From: Clostridia bacterium
GTDB taxonomy: Bacteria; Bacillota; Clostridia; Lachnospirales; Lachnospiraceae
Reading direction: 5' to 3'
Length of the DNA: 64,000 bases
Assembly (NCBI GenBank): GCA_910575245.1
Contig: CAJTEN010000015.1
Span: forward strand, 1-64,000
The notes beneath the pieces were generated by a model. That model ran no database searches. It was given only the letters and a program-made list of their open reading frames with translations, and had not been told where the DNA came from. Position numbers and translations under genes: made by a program. Each line of letters starts with the position of its first letter. Position 1 is the first letter of the stretch. Below are positions 53,512-63,134 of the stretch, piece by piece.

Positions 53512-55302
53512 ATGATGGCAGTGGGGCGTGAACGGAAACGGAATTTGAATATAATGTGTGGCTTATTCTCTCTGATGGCAGCACTCCTTTTTGCATTCCC
53601 AGGGACCGTATCTGATGCAAAGGAAATAGAGGATCCTTCTGATAAAGAAATCGTGATGCTCTTAGACTGCAGTAAGTCCATGGAAGACGTGGATGGCCAG
53701 TACCTTGCGTTTGATTTTCTAAAGAATCTGTCTGCTGTTCTGCCAAGAGATTATCATGTAGGTATGGTTGCCTTTAACCATGAAGTCTGTGCCAGTGTTC
53801 CGGTTGGCAGCAGTTATTTTGAGCTGGAGAGCGCTTTAGAAGGAATAACATATACAAATTATGGTAATGCAGGAGCCGGACTGGCAGAAGCTGTGTCAAT
53901 GTTTGGCAGCGGGGAGGCGGACAGGAGGATCATCATGGTTTCCAATGGGGAGATCATGATGAAGACGGAAGAGAGTACGCAGGAATCTGTGGATCTGTTC
54001 GGCCAGGCAGTGAGGGATGCACAGAGTAAAGGCATCATGATCGATGTGATAGCTTTAGGCCAGCGTATTGAAGAAGGGTATACGGTATATCAGGCAGCGG
54101 AAGATACAGGCGGGCAATTGTATGAACTGGCGGGCGGGGAAGAATTAGATGAGCTTGCGAGGGAGCTTCTATTTGATGAATGGAAACTGAGCGCCAGCCA
54201 TGTAGGGAAAATGGACGGGACCGACGGTGAACTGACGGTCAGGCTTCCGGACCGCTTCATGAGCAGTGCCAGGGTGATCCTGTCAGGAGAGCAGCAGAAT
54301 GATAATGTGACGGTAAATTGTGATGCCATAAGCATAGACCTTTTAAAAGGAAAAAGGTACACGGTCATTGAACTGCAGAATCCGGGTTCTGAGGAAATAA
54401 AAATACAGATGCATTCAGATTCATCTATGAAAATCAATGCATACCTGACCGCTGAATATGATTACAGCTTAGACGTGGGCTATACATATGACCCGGAGTC
54501 AAAAACCGCAGACTTGAGGTTGGGAATCATGAACCCCAAAGGGCAAAACCTGCTGGAGGGAGCCCTGAAAGACAGTGCAGTTGAAGTATATTTAGGGAAT
54601 GAAAAGCAGGAGTACCATATCCGGGAAGGACGGATCTGCATCTTAAAGGTATACGATGAAACGGCCAAAGAAGTCATAAAAGTAGATTTTGGAAAATCCT
54701 ATGGAAACTATTACGGTACACCGGAGGAGACGGTCACGGTCGAGATACCTGTCCAGGAGAATGAGGATGTGGAGACTGACTGGTTTTTCTGGCTGATCAT
54801 TACCGGGTTTGCAATATCACTGCTGGTGCTATTCCTGGTTTCCTATAAGCATGGCAGAAGAAACTACAACCGACATAAAGTAATGGATGAAACAAGGCTG
54901 CTTCCGGAGGAGAAGCAGGGACGCAGGAATGAATGGGGCGGCAAACTGCAGGTCTATGTGATCCATAATAAGGATGATATCGATTACCCGCCGGAGAGCA
55001 TCAACCTCTTTGCAAGATGCAGCCGTGACATGATCACCCTGGAGTGGATACTGGATACCTGTAACCTGCCGATTACGCTTGGCGGTGCTGAGAAAATCAT
55101 CCTGCGGCCCGCGGATGACAGGAGCCTGACCATTAAGAACAACAGCAGGGCTGCCGTATTGATGGGACGGGAACTGCTGATAAAAGGACATTCGTACCAT
55201 CTGTATTATGGTGAAAAAGTAACTTTTATTTTTGATCGGGAAGATACAGAAATAGAAGTTCACTATAGAGATCTTAAACCAAACGAAAGACAGGGGAGGT
55301 AA
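53512..55302 (+). CDS. VWA-domain membrane protein with FHA-like tail
   Basis: 596 residues. Signal-like helix near 14-34, then a von Willebrand A domain with an intact MIDAS (LLDCSKS, DxSxS) at about 49-225 and beta domains to about 420. A membrane helix near 425-447 leads to a cytoplasmic C-terminus of about 140 residues with an FHA-like pattern (YPPESINLFARC, ITLGGAEKIIL, IKNNSRAAVLMGRELLI). FHA domains bind phospho-threonine. It lies 4 bases upstream of the sheath-like gene, so they are co-expressed. Confidence 0.8.
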   Translation: MMAVGRERKRNLNIMCGLFSLMAALLFAFPGTVSDAKEIEDPSDKEIVMLLDCSKSMEDVDGQYLAFDFLKNLSAVLPRDYHVGMVAFNHEVCASVPVGSSYFELESALEGITYTNYGNAGAGLAEAVSMFGSGEADRRIIMVSNGEIMMKTEESTQESVDLFGQAVRDAQSKGIMIDVIALGQRIEEGYTVYQAAEDTGGQLYELAGGEELDELARELLFDEWKLSASHVGKMDGTDGELTVRLPDRFMSSARVILSGEQQNDNVTVNCDAISIDLLKGKRYTVIELQNPGSEEIKIQMHSDSSMKINAYLTAEYDYSLDVGYTYDPESKTADLRLGIMNPKGQNLLEGALKDSAVEVYLGNEKQEYHIREGRICILKVYDETAKEVIKVDFGKSYGNYYGTPEETVTVEIPVQENEDVETDWFFWLIITGFAISLLVLFLVSYKHGRRNYNRHKVMDETRLLPEEKQGRRNEWGGKLQVYVIHNKDDIDYPPESINLFARCSRDMITLEWILDTCNLPITLGGAEKIILRPADDRSLTIKNNSRAAVLMGRELLIKGHSYHLYYGEKVTFIFDREDTEIEVHYRDLKPNERQGR

Positions 55303-55306
55303 ACCA

Positions 55307-57487
55307 ATGAGCATAATCAGACAGACAAACAGGACAATACTGTTTGAAGAGATCAACCCGGAAAAAATGGACCTGCCGACACTGGTAGGGGACGTGCGGG
55401 GGATCGACAGCCTGAGCGATGAGAAGATCAAGGAGATGAACGAGGCGCTCTTAGTGGGAAGCTTCGATGAGTTCATCACGAAGTTTGAGCCGGTTGTCTA
55501 TTCCTTCTTCAATGCCAATAACCAGAAGATCATGTATACGTTAAAGAAGCCGGAGACCATCCCGGAGGACATGCTGACGCCGATCTACTTAAACAGGCAG
55601 AATGATTTCCTGAAGATGCTGATGTCACTGGTAGAGGCGAAACGGGCACAGAGCATCATCAACGTAGATTTCCAGTTCGACAAGCTGACGGATATGATAT
55701 CGCCCAAGAAGGTGATGGAGGATATCAGGCAGAACCGGAAAGAGCTGCAGTATACTTACAAGACTTATGCAGAGCTGGAAGACGGCGACCCGCATAAGCT
55801 GGATATAGCGGACAAGCTGAATGTCATGTTCGAGGAGGCCAGCGTGAACTACAACAACGTGCTTGCCATGCTGCCCCTGGCGATCGAAGATATCAAGACC
55901 AGGCTGCTGCTTGGGGAGGCGGAAGAGAGGAAGGACAATACGCCGCTGGCCCTCGGGGTTCTGAGCATGGACGAGAAAGGCGAGCTGAAGGTGCTGGAGG
56001 TCCCAAAAACAGAGACTGCGGAACTGATGGTGGTGGATGATAACGTTAACGCCGGGCTGATCGCGGCGCTGGAGGAGGACTATGAAGCCCTTAATGAAGA
56101 GAGCAGCGACTATGTGAGGGCGCTCGTCACGAGGACATACTGCCCGCTCGCATCCACCATGGTGAGCAGCATCGACGTGAAGCAGGAAGTGAGCAATTAT
56201 AATTCCTATCTGGAGTTCTATAAGACCGCCAAGGACGATTTCATCAAGGTGGTCAAGCCCCTGATCGAGAAGATCCTGGGCGTGTGGGCGTTCTTCGAGC
56301 AGTACCCGGCGAACCTAAAAGGCATGCGGCCGTCCATGTTCATCACCAATATATCCAATGATATGCTGGTGAAGAGCAACAACCTGCCGCGCCTGATCGC
56401 ATTTCTAAATACAGTGAACGCCAAGAATGACTTTGACAATACCATCTGGTACGGCATTGTCCCGTCCGTATCTTTGGACCAGAATTCCAATATCAGGCTG
56501 ACCAGGCAGCGTTTCCAGGGCAATGAGAAGGTGGAAAAGACCGGCGTGAACAGTGTTGAGGCGCTGGTGCGGCTGCTAGACGTGCTGAAGGATTTCTCGG
56601 TGCAGTGTTTCTTCAGCTATGAGACAGGGGATAAGACCACCTTCAACTATATGGCCACGGAAGGGATCGGGAAGTTCGAGGACCGCTGCAGCACACTGGC
56701 CGGCAAGCCGTACAGCGAGTTTGCGATCCCGTGCATCCCGAACTTCACGATCATCCCCAAGGATAAGTCGGGGGTCATCCTGGATAAGCGCATGACCGTG
56801 AATGAGAATGACATGGCGGAACTGTCGAAGGAAAAAGAAGACATCATGAAGCTGTGGATCAACGGTGTTTATGTAGGGGCGGCTTATATCGCTGCCGGCC
56901 TGGTGGCAGCTTACCAGTGCCCGGACTACCTGAAGGAGAAATTTAAGAAGAACGTGGATGAAATGCTCCCGGGCGTGCGGTTCGACATTGAGGCAGGGGA
57001 CCATCCGCTGCGGGTGCACACTGTGATGGCCAAGGAGATCACAGGCTTCACCAATTCCATCAAGAATGAGATCAACAGAAGAAATTTCGGGTTCGTATTC
57101 TCCTCCGAGAATGCGATGCTGGGGTCAGAGGATGTATCCCATATTATGGTATATAAGGCGAGGAACCTGATGAGCGACGGCAAGATCTATGAGCCGATCT
57201 ACAAGACCCAGGTCACGACCTATATCGAAAGGGTCCTGCGCCATGCCACAAGCGATTATAAACAGGAGAACATCGTAAGCTTCTTCTCCAATAACCCGGC
57301 CAGCCAGAAGAGCAGGTGGCTTGAGAAGAAGAACTGTGTGAATGCGGTACTGGGGGTGGGAGATGACATAGCCTATGAGATCGATGAGGCCAACGGATAC
57401 TGTGCGCTGAACATCACGTTCAATGGCAATGTCAGGAACCTGGAGATAGAGATCAACCGGTTCAATTCAAACAACCGTACAATCTAA
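55307..57487 (+). CDS. Contractile-sheath-like protein
   Basis: 726 residues, acidic, soluble. Start IIRQTNRTILFEEINPEKM; C-terminus rich in FGFVFSSENAML, VYKARNLMSDG and TYIERVLRH. I recognise this type from clostridial operons where it precedes a small tube-like protein, and it appears to combine the two sheath chains of type VI secretion (TssB- and TssC-like). The sheath role is inferred; databases often call such proteins a regulator. GGGGAGG precedes the ATG. Coding bias is higher in GC than the surrounding genes. Confidence 0.6.
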   Translation: MSIIRQTNRTILFEEINPEKMDLPTLVGDVRGIDSLSDEKIKEMNEALLVGSFDEFITKFEPVVYSFFNANNQKIMYTLKKPETIPEDMLTPIYLNRQNDFLKMLMSLVEAKRAQSIINVDFQFDKLTDMISPKKVMEDIRQNRKELQYTYKTYAELEDGDPHKLDIADKLNVMFEEASVNYNNVLAMLPLAIEDIKTRLLLGEAEERKDNTPLALGVLSMDEKGELKVLEVPKTETAELMVVDDNVNAGLIAALEEDYEALNEESSDYVRALVTRTYCPLASTMVSSIDVKQEVSNYNSYLEFYKTAKDDFIKVVKPLIEKILGVWAFFEQYPANLKGMRPSMFITNISNDMLVKSNNLPRLIAFLNTVNAKNDFDNTIWYGIVPSVSLDQNSNIRLTRQRFQGNEKVEKTGVNSVEALVRLLDVLKDFSVQCFFSYETGDKTTFNYMATEGIGKFEDRCSTLAGKPYSEFAIPCIPNFTIIPKDKSGVILDKRMTVNENDMAELSKEKEDIMKLWINGVYVGAAYIAAGLVAAYQCPDYLKEKFKKNVDEMLPGVRFDIEAGDHPLRVHTVMAKEITGFTNSIKNEINRRNFGFVFSSENAMLGSEDVSHIMVYKARNLMSDGKIYEPIYKTQVTTYIERVLRHATSDYKQENIVSFFSNNPASQKSRWLEKKNCVNAVLGVGDDIAYEIDEANGYCALNITFNGNVRNLEIEINRFNSNNRTI

Positions 57488-57509
57488 AACAAGAAAAGGA
57501 GGATTCAAA

Positions 57510-57896
57510 ATGGGTTTCAGGTTGAGTGTAACTGGAGGTGCAGAGCAGATCGCTCTGGATGAGAAGAGTATCAGGAATGTCAAGTTCGGGTCGGAGTCTG
57601 CCGTAGATTCCAATGCCCGCGCGACGGATTTCGGTGTCTCCATGAAAATATGGGGTAAGATGCTCTACAAGCTGGGCGGCGAAGGGAACGACGGCACGCT
57701 GGAGCTTTCCAAGTGGTCTGTTGTCCCGTCGGAAAAGGCAGACTGCTACCGGACAGCAGTGGTGGAGGTTATCTCCGCAGGCCAGGTGGTACGTAAGTAT
57801 GAAGTGCCCAATGCCTTTGTCATGGAATATTCAGAGGAGATGGATGACGAGACAGTCCATACGGTCATTACACCGAAATGCCCGTTCGCGGCATGA
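57510..57896 (+). CDS. Tube-like (Hcp-type) small protein
   Basis: 128 residues, all strands: GFRLSVTGGAE, IRNVKFGSESAVDSNARATD, ELSKWSVVPSEKADCYRTAV, VVEVISAGQVVRKYEVPNAF. That pattern is the Firmicutes tube-like protein sometimes listed as a membrane-associated protease; the name has no support here. It has the size of Hcp/TssD ring subunits. AAAAGGAGG precedes the ATG. It follows the sheath-like gene by 22 bases; no baseplate or ClpV gene follows. Confidence 0.6.
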   Translation: MGFRLSVTGGAEQIALDEKSIRNVKFGSESAVDSNARATDFGVSMKIWGKMLYKLGGEGNDGTLELSKWSVVPSEKADCYRTAVVEVISAGQVVRKYEVPNAFVMEYSEEMDDETVHTVITPKCPFAA

Positions 57897-57951
57897 ACGA
57901 AACTTTGACCGTATTTGTGTCGATATATGCAATATACCCGTAAATGAGGCG

Positions 57952-58038
57952 ATGAAAATGCTGTCAATAGCAGTATGTGATGATGAAGTCATAGAATACT
58001 GCAGCATGGCGAAGCGTGCTGCAGAAAGCCGTCCTTAA
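57952..58038 (+). pseudogene. Truncated LytTR-class response regulator
   Basis: 28 codons from ATG (GAGG upstream): MLSIAVCDDEVIEYCSMAKR, the start of an AgrA-like receiver, then stop at 58036-58038. The rest, with phosphoacceptor Asp and LytTR domain, is missing. The intact kinase starts 24 bases later, so its regulator was deleted. Confidence 0.75.
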
Positions 58039-58061
58039 AAGCGGGAAAATGGAGGGATTCT

Positions 58062-59417
58062 ATGAAACAACTCTTGGACTGTACAGATATTTTAATCGTA
58101 TCGCCATTCTATCTGGGATATCTATGGGCAGCGGATAAATTTTGCAAGAAATTTTTAGGGGCATCTAAAAGCAGGGAACGGTTGTTCTTGATTTTATCCT
58201 TTTGTGGCTGGCTGTTTTGGAATATTTTGGGTCGGCTTTCTTTCAGTCTGTATATTTTTTCTGTGTTGCTGCAGCCCATATTCTTCATAGGATTGGTGAT
58301 GCTGCTGTTCCGGTCAGACAGGGAGAAAAGGATTCTGGCTGCATCCATGCTGGTGGCTGTAAGGCTGGCAGCAGATTTCTGTGCATCTTTTTTATCATGT
58401 TTGGAACTGGTTTTCCTGCACACAGTAAAAAAGATTCCCGAACCATTTTCTAAAGATTGGGTAATCGGACTAATTAGTGGTGTTGGCTATTGTTTTGCCA
58501 TATTGGCAGTATGCTGGATGTCGAAGCGTCTTGAACCTGTTTTTTGCGGCAAACGGGAAAAGTGGTATGTCATATTGGCAGTTCCTTTACTTGTGATTGT
58601 TACGGTTTATGAGGTGGCGAGCCTGGGTGCGAGCAATGGTATTATGGTCAGAAGCGGGGGCAGCGTGGGATTGTATTATGACCAGCTTTTCAGCCATGCT
58701 GAATTTTTGGTTTTGGATCTCCTGTCTATGGCAGCGGTAGGATTTTATGTGTTTGGAATGAACCGGATTTACCTGGAGCAGGAAAAGAGCAGCCGATACC
58801 ATTCTCAGATTGCGGTTTACAAGATGCTGGCAGAGCAGTACAGACAGTCGGAGAGGCTGCGGCATGACATGAAAAACCATATCATTGCCCTGTCAGCGCT
58901 GTCCCGGAATAAAGAATGGGAGAAAATAGATGGCTACCTGAAAAATATGGAGGACATCGCCCTGGACGCCGGAGGGGATATGACAGGGAATACGGCGGTG
59001 GATGCGCTGCTGTACCAGAAACGAAGACTGGCGGAAGAGGAAAATATCAAATGGGAATGTGATGTGCAGATGCCGAAGGGATGCTGTATCAATGAGTTTG
59101 ACCTGTGTGTATTGTTTGGAAATATATTGGACAATGCGTTGGAAGCGTGTGGAAGGATGCAGAGAAGTGAATGCCGTTTTATCAATATTCAGGCAAAAAC
59201 CGTAAAGAAATGTTTTCTGCTTGAAGTAAAGAACAGTATGGACAGGATGGAAAAGTATGCAGAAGGGTTTACGCATAAAGGGGATTCGCAGAAACACGGG
59301 ATCGGCCTGCTGAATGTAGGCGATGTGGTAAATAAGTATAACGGTGCAGTGAATGCAGAAGCCGAAGGAGACATCTTTGTAATATCCATTTTAATTCCGT
59401 TTCCGGGAGAAAAGTGA
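58062..59417 (+). CDS. GHKL sensor kinase, AgrC/LytS-like
   Basis: 451 residues. Six or so membrane helices (about 8-235), a coiled linker, HPK10-type motif LRHDMKNHIIALSAL near 269, then a GHKL ATPase with GNILDNALEAC and GIGLLNVGDVV. GGAGGGA precedes the ATG. Normally paired with a LytTR regulator; here only the first 28 codons of that remain. It may answer to a regulator elsewhere. Confidence 0.88.
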   Translation: MKQLLDCTDILIVSPFYLGYLWAADKFCKKFLGASKSRERLFLILSFCGWLFWNILGRLSFSLYIFSVLLQPIFFIGLVMLLFRSDREKRILAASMLVAVRLAADFCASFLSCLELVFLHTVKKIPEPFSKDWVIGLISGVGYCFAILAVCWMSKRLEPVFCGKREKWYVILAVPLLVIVTVYEVASLGASNGIMVRSGGSVGLYYDQLFSHAEFLVLDLLSMAAVGFYVFGMNRIYLEQEKSSRYHSQIAVYKMLAEQYRQSERLRHDMKNHIIALSALSRNKEWEKIDGYLKNMEDIALDAGGDMTGNTAVDALLYQKRRLAEEENIKWECDVQMPKGCCINEFDLCVLFGNILDNALEACGRMQRSECRFINIQAKTVKKCFLLEVKNSMDRMEKYAEGFTHKGDSQKHGIGLLNVGDVVNKYNGAVNAEAEGDIFVISILIPFPGEK

Positions 59418-59482
59418 TGTAGCTTTGTTTCACCCCAATGGTGTATGAACAAAGCACCAAAAAGAAAACGGGGAAATGATAA

Positions 59483-59510
59483 TATAAAAACGGGAGCCAT
59501 GCAGGCTCCC
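59483..59510 (-). terminator. Terminator of the ABC permease operon
   Basis: On the minus strand GGGAGCC (59510-59504) pairs with GGCTCCC (59498-59492), followed by GTTTTTATA, right after the permease stop. Confidence 0.85.
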
Positions 59511-59511
59511 A

Positions 59512-60831
59512 CTATTTAGTGCTTAATCTGATATATCGTGTGCTTATCATGTACACCACACCAAAATAACATAAATACAGAACAAAGAAGCAAACCATAA
59601 AACCACCGATAGCTTTCAACAGATGATTGTGTACATGTAATATAGAGTTCATCTTATAATTGACAAACGGCACAGCTGTCCAAAGTATAATAAAAGACAT
59701 TAGTATCGGCAGGAACAGCTTTATAAGTACCTGCGTACAGAGCAGGCGTTTCAGATTGGAGTAATCTTTCCCCATGTGAAACAACAGCCGCATATTTCTT
59801 TTCTCCCTCTTTAAATCAATGATATGCAGTAAAGAGAGGACAGAGAAATAGATGATCATAAAAATAATGCAGATACTGATCTGTAAGAATCCCATCCATT
59901 TCTGCTGCGTTTTTTCAAAAATACAAATATCCGGGCTAAGAAGAAACGTCCCAAAAACGAAGGCGGCTGCTGAAAATATAAAGCAGATGCAGAAAATGGT
60001 GTTTACATTTGCACCGGTCTTTGAGATGCTTGTCATTTCGGCGATCTGATACAGCCGATTGCCCTGATAGAAAGTGTCTGCCTGTGACAGACGTAAAGAT
60101 GCGATAAGTGCATATAGCCATCTATAGAATGATAAAACGCATACGAACATTGGCAGTGAAATAAGGCAGATAGAGACAGACATGATCCCGTCAGGCATGA
60201 AGCAAATGCCGGACAGCAGTGCCAGGTAGCCGATAAAGCTGATCATAAGCATCCATCCCCAAAATGATTTCTTACCTGCGCCCAGCGGTTGATTGCGTTG
60301 CTTTTCCCGCATAAGCTGTACGATATGCAGTTTATATATATTGTGCTTCATCATAAATATTGACAGAACTTCTACGCAGCAAAAATAGACAAATGTCTGC
60401 AGGACACTTTTCAATATAATTCGGAGTATGGAGTGATTTCCGGTTTCCTGCAGTAATGTATGGCAGCAAACAGAAAATATTCCTGTACCGAAAGCCACAC
60501 CCAGAAGAAAGCATACCAGCCCTGTCACAGATAATTCACACAAAAATACCAATGACAGCTTATCTTTTTCCATCCCAAGCAGCATATAAGTGGCAAATTC
60601 TTTTGCCCGCTGTCTGATGATAAAATGATTGATATAGTTTGCCAGCACTGCCATGATCATCACGATCAGTAAAGGCAAGGCCATTGTCTGAAAGCCTGCC
60701 TGCATATTTCCCCAATCCGCTATACAGTTGGAAAAGAAAATAATGGAAGTAAGCATAACCATCGATGAAAGATACAAAAGATAGTCAAGCATGGAACGTT
60801 TTGCGTTACGGAGCGCCAGTTTAAGATACAT
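59512..60831 (-). CDS. FtsX-type ABC permease
   Basis: 439 residues from the ATG at 60831 with AGGAGG 8 bases upstream; a GTG three codons before is less likely. About eight membrane helices, starting LKLALRNAKRSMLDYLLYLS, then RQRAKEFATYMLLGMEKDKL, the FtsX/BceB motif. Shorter than full BceB permeases (about 650), with no large extracellular domain. It overlaps the ATPase gene by 11 bases. Confidence 0.82.
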   Translation of the reverse strand: MYLKLALRNAKRSMLDYLLYLSSMVMLTSIIFFSNCIADWGNMQAGFQTMALPLLIVMIMAVLANYINHFIIRQRAKEFATYMLLGMEKDKLSLVFLCELSVTGLVCFLLGVAFGTGIFSVCCHTLLQETGNHSILRIILKSVLQTFVYFCCVEVLSIFMMKHNIYKLHIVQLMREKQRNQPLGAGKKSFWGWMLMISFIGYLALLSGICFMPDGIMSVSICLISLPMFVCVLSFYRWLYALIASLRLSQADTFYQGNRLYQIAEMTSISKTGANVNTIFCICFIFSAAAFVFGTFLLSPDICIFEKTQQKWMGFLQISICIIFMIIYFSVLSLLHIIDLKREKRNMRLLFHMGKDYSNLKRLLCTQVLIKLFLPILMSFIILWTAVPFVNYKMNSILHVHNHLLKAIGGFMVCFFVLYLCYFGVVYMISTRYIRLSTK

Positions 60832-61897
60832 AGGGAACACCTCCTGTTATTCTGGCAATGGTATCTAAAATTCTGGTGAAAAACTCCTGTTTACTTTCCT
60901 GTTCCCGTTTCAGGGAGGCTTTGATCTCACCATCCTGCATAAACAGAATTTTATCACAGTAACTTGCAGATAAGGCATCATGTGTTACCATTAAAATGGT
61001 TGCGCTGTACCTTTGGCTGAGCATGACGAATGTTTCCAGTAATTGTGCAGCGGAGTGACTGTCCAGCGCGCCGGTCGGCTCGTCTGCAAGAATAAGGCTG
61101 GGGTTTGCCGCGATCGCTCTCACACAGGCGCATCTTTGCCGCTGGCCGCCTGAAATCTCATAGGGAAATTTGTTCAGGATTTCAGATATTCCTAATTTGC
61201 CGGCTAAATCAATGACCGTTTGTTTTACGGTCTCTTTTGGTATCTGCTTAATCGTCAATGCCAGTGCGATATTCTCATAGACCGTCAATGTGTCCAGCAA
61301 ATTGTATTCCTGGAATACAAAACCCAAATGCTCCCGGCGGAAAGATGCCAGTTCATTTTCAGACAGCCCTGCAATGTCATACCCGTCAATTTCTATCTGC
61401 CCGCTGGTAGCCTTATCTATTGTTGCTATCATATTTAGTAAGGTGGTTTTTCCTGATCCTGATGCACCCATAATGCCGACAAAACTCCCTTGGGTGATTT
61501 CAAAGCTGACATCTTTAACGGCTTCGGTCGCGGTACTTTCAGTTTCATATACCTTTCTGATATTTTTTACCTTCAGGACGGCCGGAACATGGGCATCTGT
61601 CTTATTTTCCCACGGATCTTTGCCAAGCCAGCTTGTGATGACGTCAAGCAGTATTTGTTCGGATTTCTCTTTCAGGTTTTCGTCGGATATGAATTCACCT
61701 GACAGCAATTCATTCAAAGTTATGTGGAGCAGGCCGCACAGCGGGCAAAACAGGGACAGATCAGGCATTGATTTTCCCGTTTCCCATTTTGATACGGCTT
61801 TGTCTGTTATGCCTAACCTTTCGGCCAGCTGGCTTTGGGTCAGGCCGTTGTCTTTTCTTCGGGCGGCAATAAAACTGCCTATTTTCTTTTGGTCCAT
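60821..61897 (-). CDS. XRE regulator fused to ABC ATPase
   Basis: 358 residues. Residues 1-65 form an XRE helix-turn-helix (RRKDNGLTQSQLAERLGITD, then KAVSKWETGKSMPDL). Residues 105-345 form a BceA/LolD-type ABC ATPase: Walker A GASGSGKTT, Q-loop FVFQEYN, signature ISGGQRQR, Walker B LILADEPTGALD and H-loop VTHD. It is one continuous frame. It may tie transport state to transcription, but that is inference. Permease follows. Confidence 0.88.
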   Translation of the reverse strand: MDQKKIGSFIAARRKDNGLTQSQLAERLGITDKAVSKWETGKSMPDLSLFCPLCGLLHITLNELLSGEFISDENLKEKSEQILLDVITSWLGKDPWENKTDAHVPAVLKVKNIRKVYETESTATEAVKDVSFEITQGSFVGIMGASGSGKTTLLNMIATIDKATSGQIEIDGYDIAGLSENELASFRREHLGFVFQEYNLLDTLTVYENIALALTIKQIPKETVKQTVIDLAGKLGISEILNKFPYEISGGQRQRCACVRAIAANPSLILADEPTGALDSHSAAQLLETFVMLSQRYSATILMVTHDALSASYCDKILFMQDGEIKASLKREQESKQEFFTRILDTIARITGGVPYVS

Positions 61898-62017
61898 AGT
61901 TCAAACATCCTCGCTTTCCACTGCTATTATACATCGGATGGATAAAATGGACACCTACCAACGGTAGAGTTTTGATAATCTCATGTATTTCCTGCATTTC
62001 GGCCATATGATATTTCA

Positions 62018-62048
62018 ATATATTGCCAGAAGAACAGGGCAATATTTT
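62018..62048. other. Intergenic hairpin
   Basis: ATATTGCC at 62020-62027 pairs with GGCAATAT at 62038-62045, followed by TTT. It has no obvious gene to terminate; it may insulate the HAD gene from the divergent XRE-ABC operon. Confidence 0.4.
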
Positions 62049-62101
62049 ATCTATAATGCCAGTTTACAAAGCATGGTTTTAGCCCTAATATGGTTAGTGG
62101 G

Positions 62102-62115
62102 TGAAATCGATTACA
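62102..62115 (+). promoter_or_regulatory. cre/LacI-type operator
   Basis: TGAAATCGATTACA matches the catabolite-response consensus TGWNANCGNTNWCA and lies 47 bases before the HAD start. Two more copies flank the next gene. Confidence 0.55.
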
Positions 62116-62161
62116 TGTGGTAAAAGGAACGAACGAAATTATGCCGGCAGGAGGATTTTGG

Positions 62162-62998
62162 ATGAGTCAAAAAATAATTTTCATGGATATTGACGGAACC
62201 TTGACAGAACCGGGAGAAAACGTGCCGCCGGAGTCTGCTGTCAGGGCGATAGGGCAGGCCAGGAGAGCAGGACATTATGTTTTACTGTGCACAGGGAGAA
62301 GCTATGGTATGCTTATGCCGCTGCTGCAGTATGGTTTTGACGGTGTGGTGGGCAGCTCGGGCGGCTATATCAAGTGCCGGGGAGAAGTAATCTATGATTG
62401 TCCGATGACGGAGCGGCAGAGACAGTCTGCCATGGAGATTCTTCAGAGGAACGGTGTGTACAGGACGGTGGAGTGTATGGAAGGTTCCTATACGGATGGT
62501 GGATTCAAGGACTTTCTGCGGAAGTATGAGGAAGAACGCGGAGACAGTGAACTTCTTCGCTGGAGGGAACAGCTTGAAAAGTCCCTTAACATTCTGCCGA
62601 TGCGGGAATATAAGGGGCAGCCGGCTTATAAAATTGTCTTTATGAGTCCTTCTATGGAGGCATTGAGAGAGCCGCAGGAACTTCTGTCTGATGACTTTGA
62701 CTTCTGCATACAGGGGGAGGATCAGTATGGATTTGTGAACGGTGAAGTCGTGAACAGGAAGTTCAATAAGGGTAGAGCCGTGGAAAAGGTCTGCGAATAT
62801 CTGCAGATTCCGCTCTCGGATTCGATAGCGGTCGGCGACAGTATGAATGACAGGGAGATGCTGGAAACGGCAGGGGTGAGCATTTGTATGGCAAATGGGA
62901 ATGCAGAACTTATGAAAATCGTGGATGATGTATGCCCATCTGTGAAGGAAGATGGTATTTATGCCGCATTCCTGAAATATCATTTAATCGAGGGATGA
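62162..62998 (+). CDS. Cof-type HAD phosphatase
   Basis: 278 residues from the ATG at 62162 with AGGAGG upstream; an earlier in-frame GTG lacks a site. Motif I FMDIDGTLTEPG (the two Asp), CTGRS (motif II), a Cap II insertion, a Lys in NKGRAVEK, and GDSMNDREML (motif IV). HAD-IIB enzymes of the Cof/YbiV type dephosphorylate sugar phosphates. The cre-like operator and the neighbouring sugar enzyme fit this; the exact substrate is unknown. Confidence 0.9.
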   Translation: MSQKIIFMDIDGTLTEPGENVPPESAVRAIGQARRAGHYVLLCTGRSYGMLMPLLQYGFDGVVGSSGGYIKCRGEVIYDCPMTERQRQSAMEILQRNGVYRTVECMEGSYTDGGFKDFLRKYEEERGDSELLRWREQLEKSLNILPMREYKGQPAYKIVFMSPSMEALREPQELLSDDFDFCIQGEDQYGFVNGEVVNRKFNKGRAVEKVCEYLQIPLSDSIAVGDSMNDREMLETAGVSICMANGNAELMKIVDDVCPSVKEDGIYAAFLKYHLIEG

Positions 62999-63030
62999 CA
63001 GGAGGGCTGCATGGGGCAGTGTTGATAGTG

Positions 63031-63044
63031 TGGAATCGATTACA
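63031..63044 (+). promoter_or_regulatory. cre/LacI-type operator
   Basis: TGGAATCGATTACA, one mismatch from the cre consensus (G at position 3), between the HAD and GH13 genes. Confidence 0.5.
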
Positions 63045-63134
63045 GCACTATAGACAAATATGCCGTTTGTAATTTGGAAAAACTGTCAATTTACAAATAA
63101 AATGCCAGGATGCTATATTTAAAACATACTGATG

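Noticed and set aside
61290..61967. 225-residue plus-strand frame opposite the XRE-ABC gene
   Set aside because: Antisense shadow; the minus strand has all ABC and HTH motifs intact.
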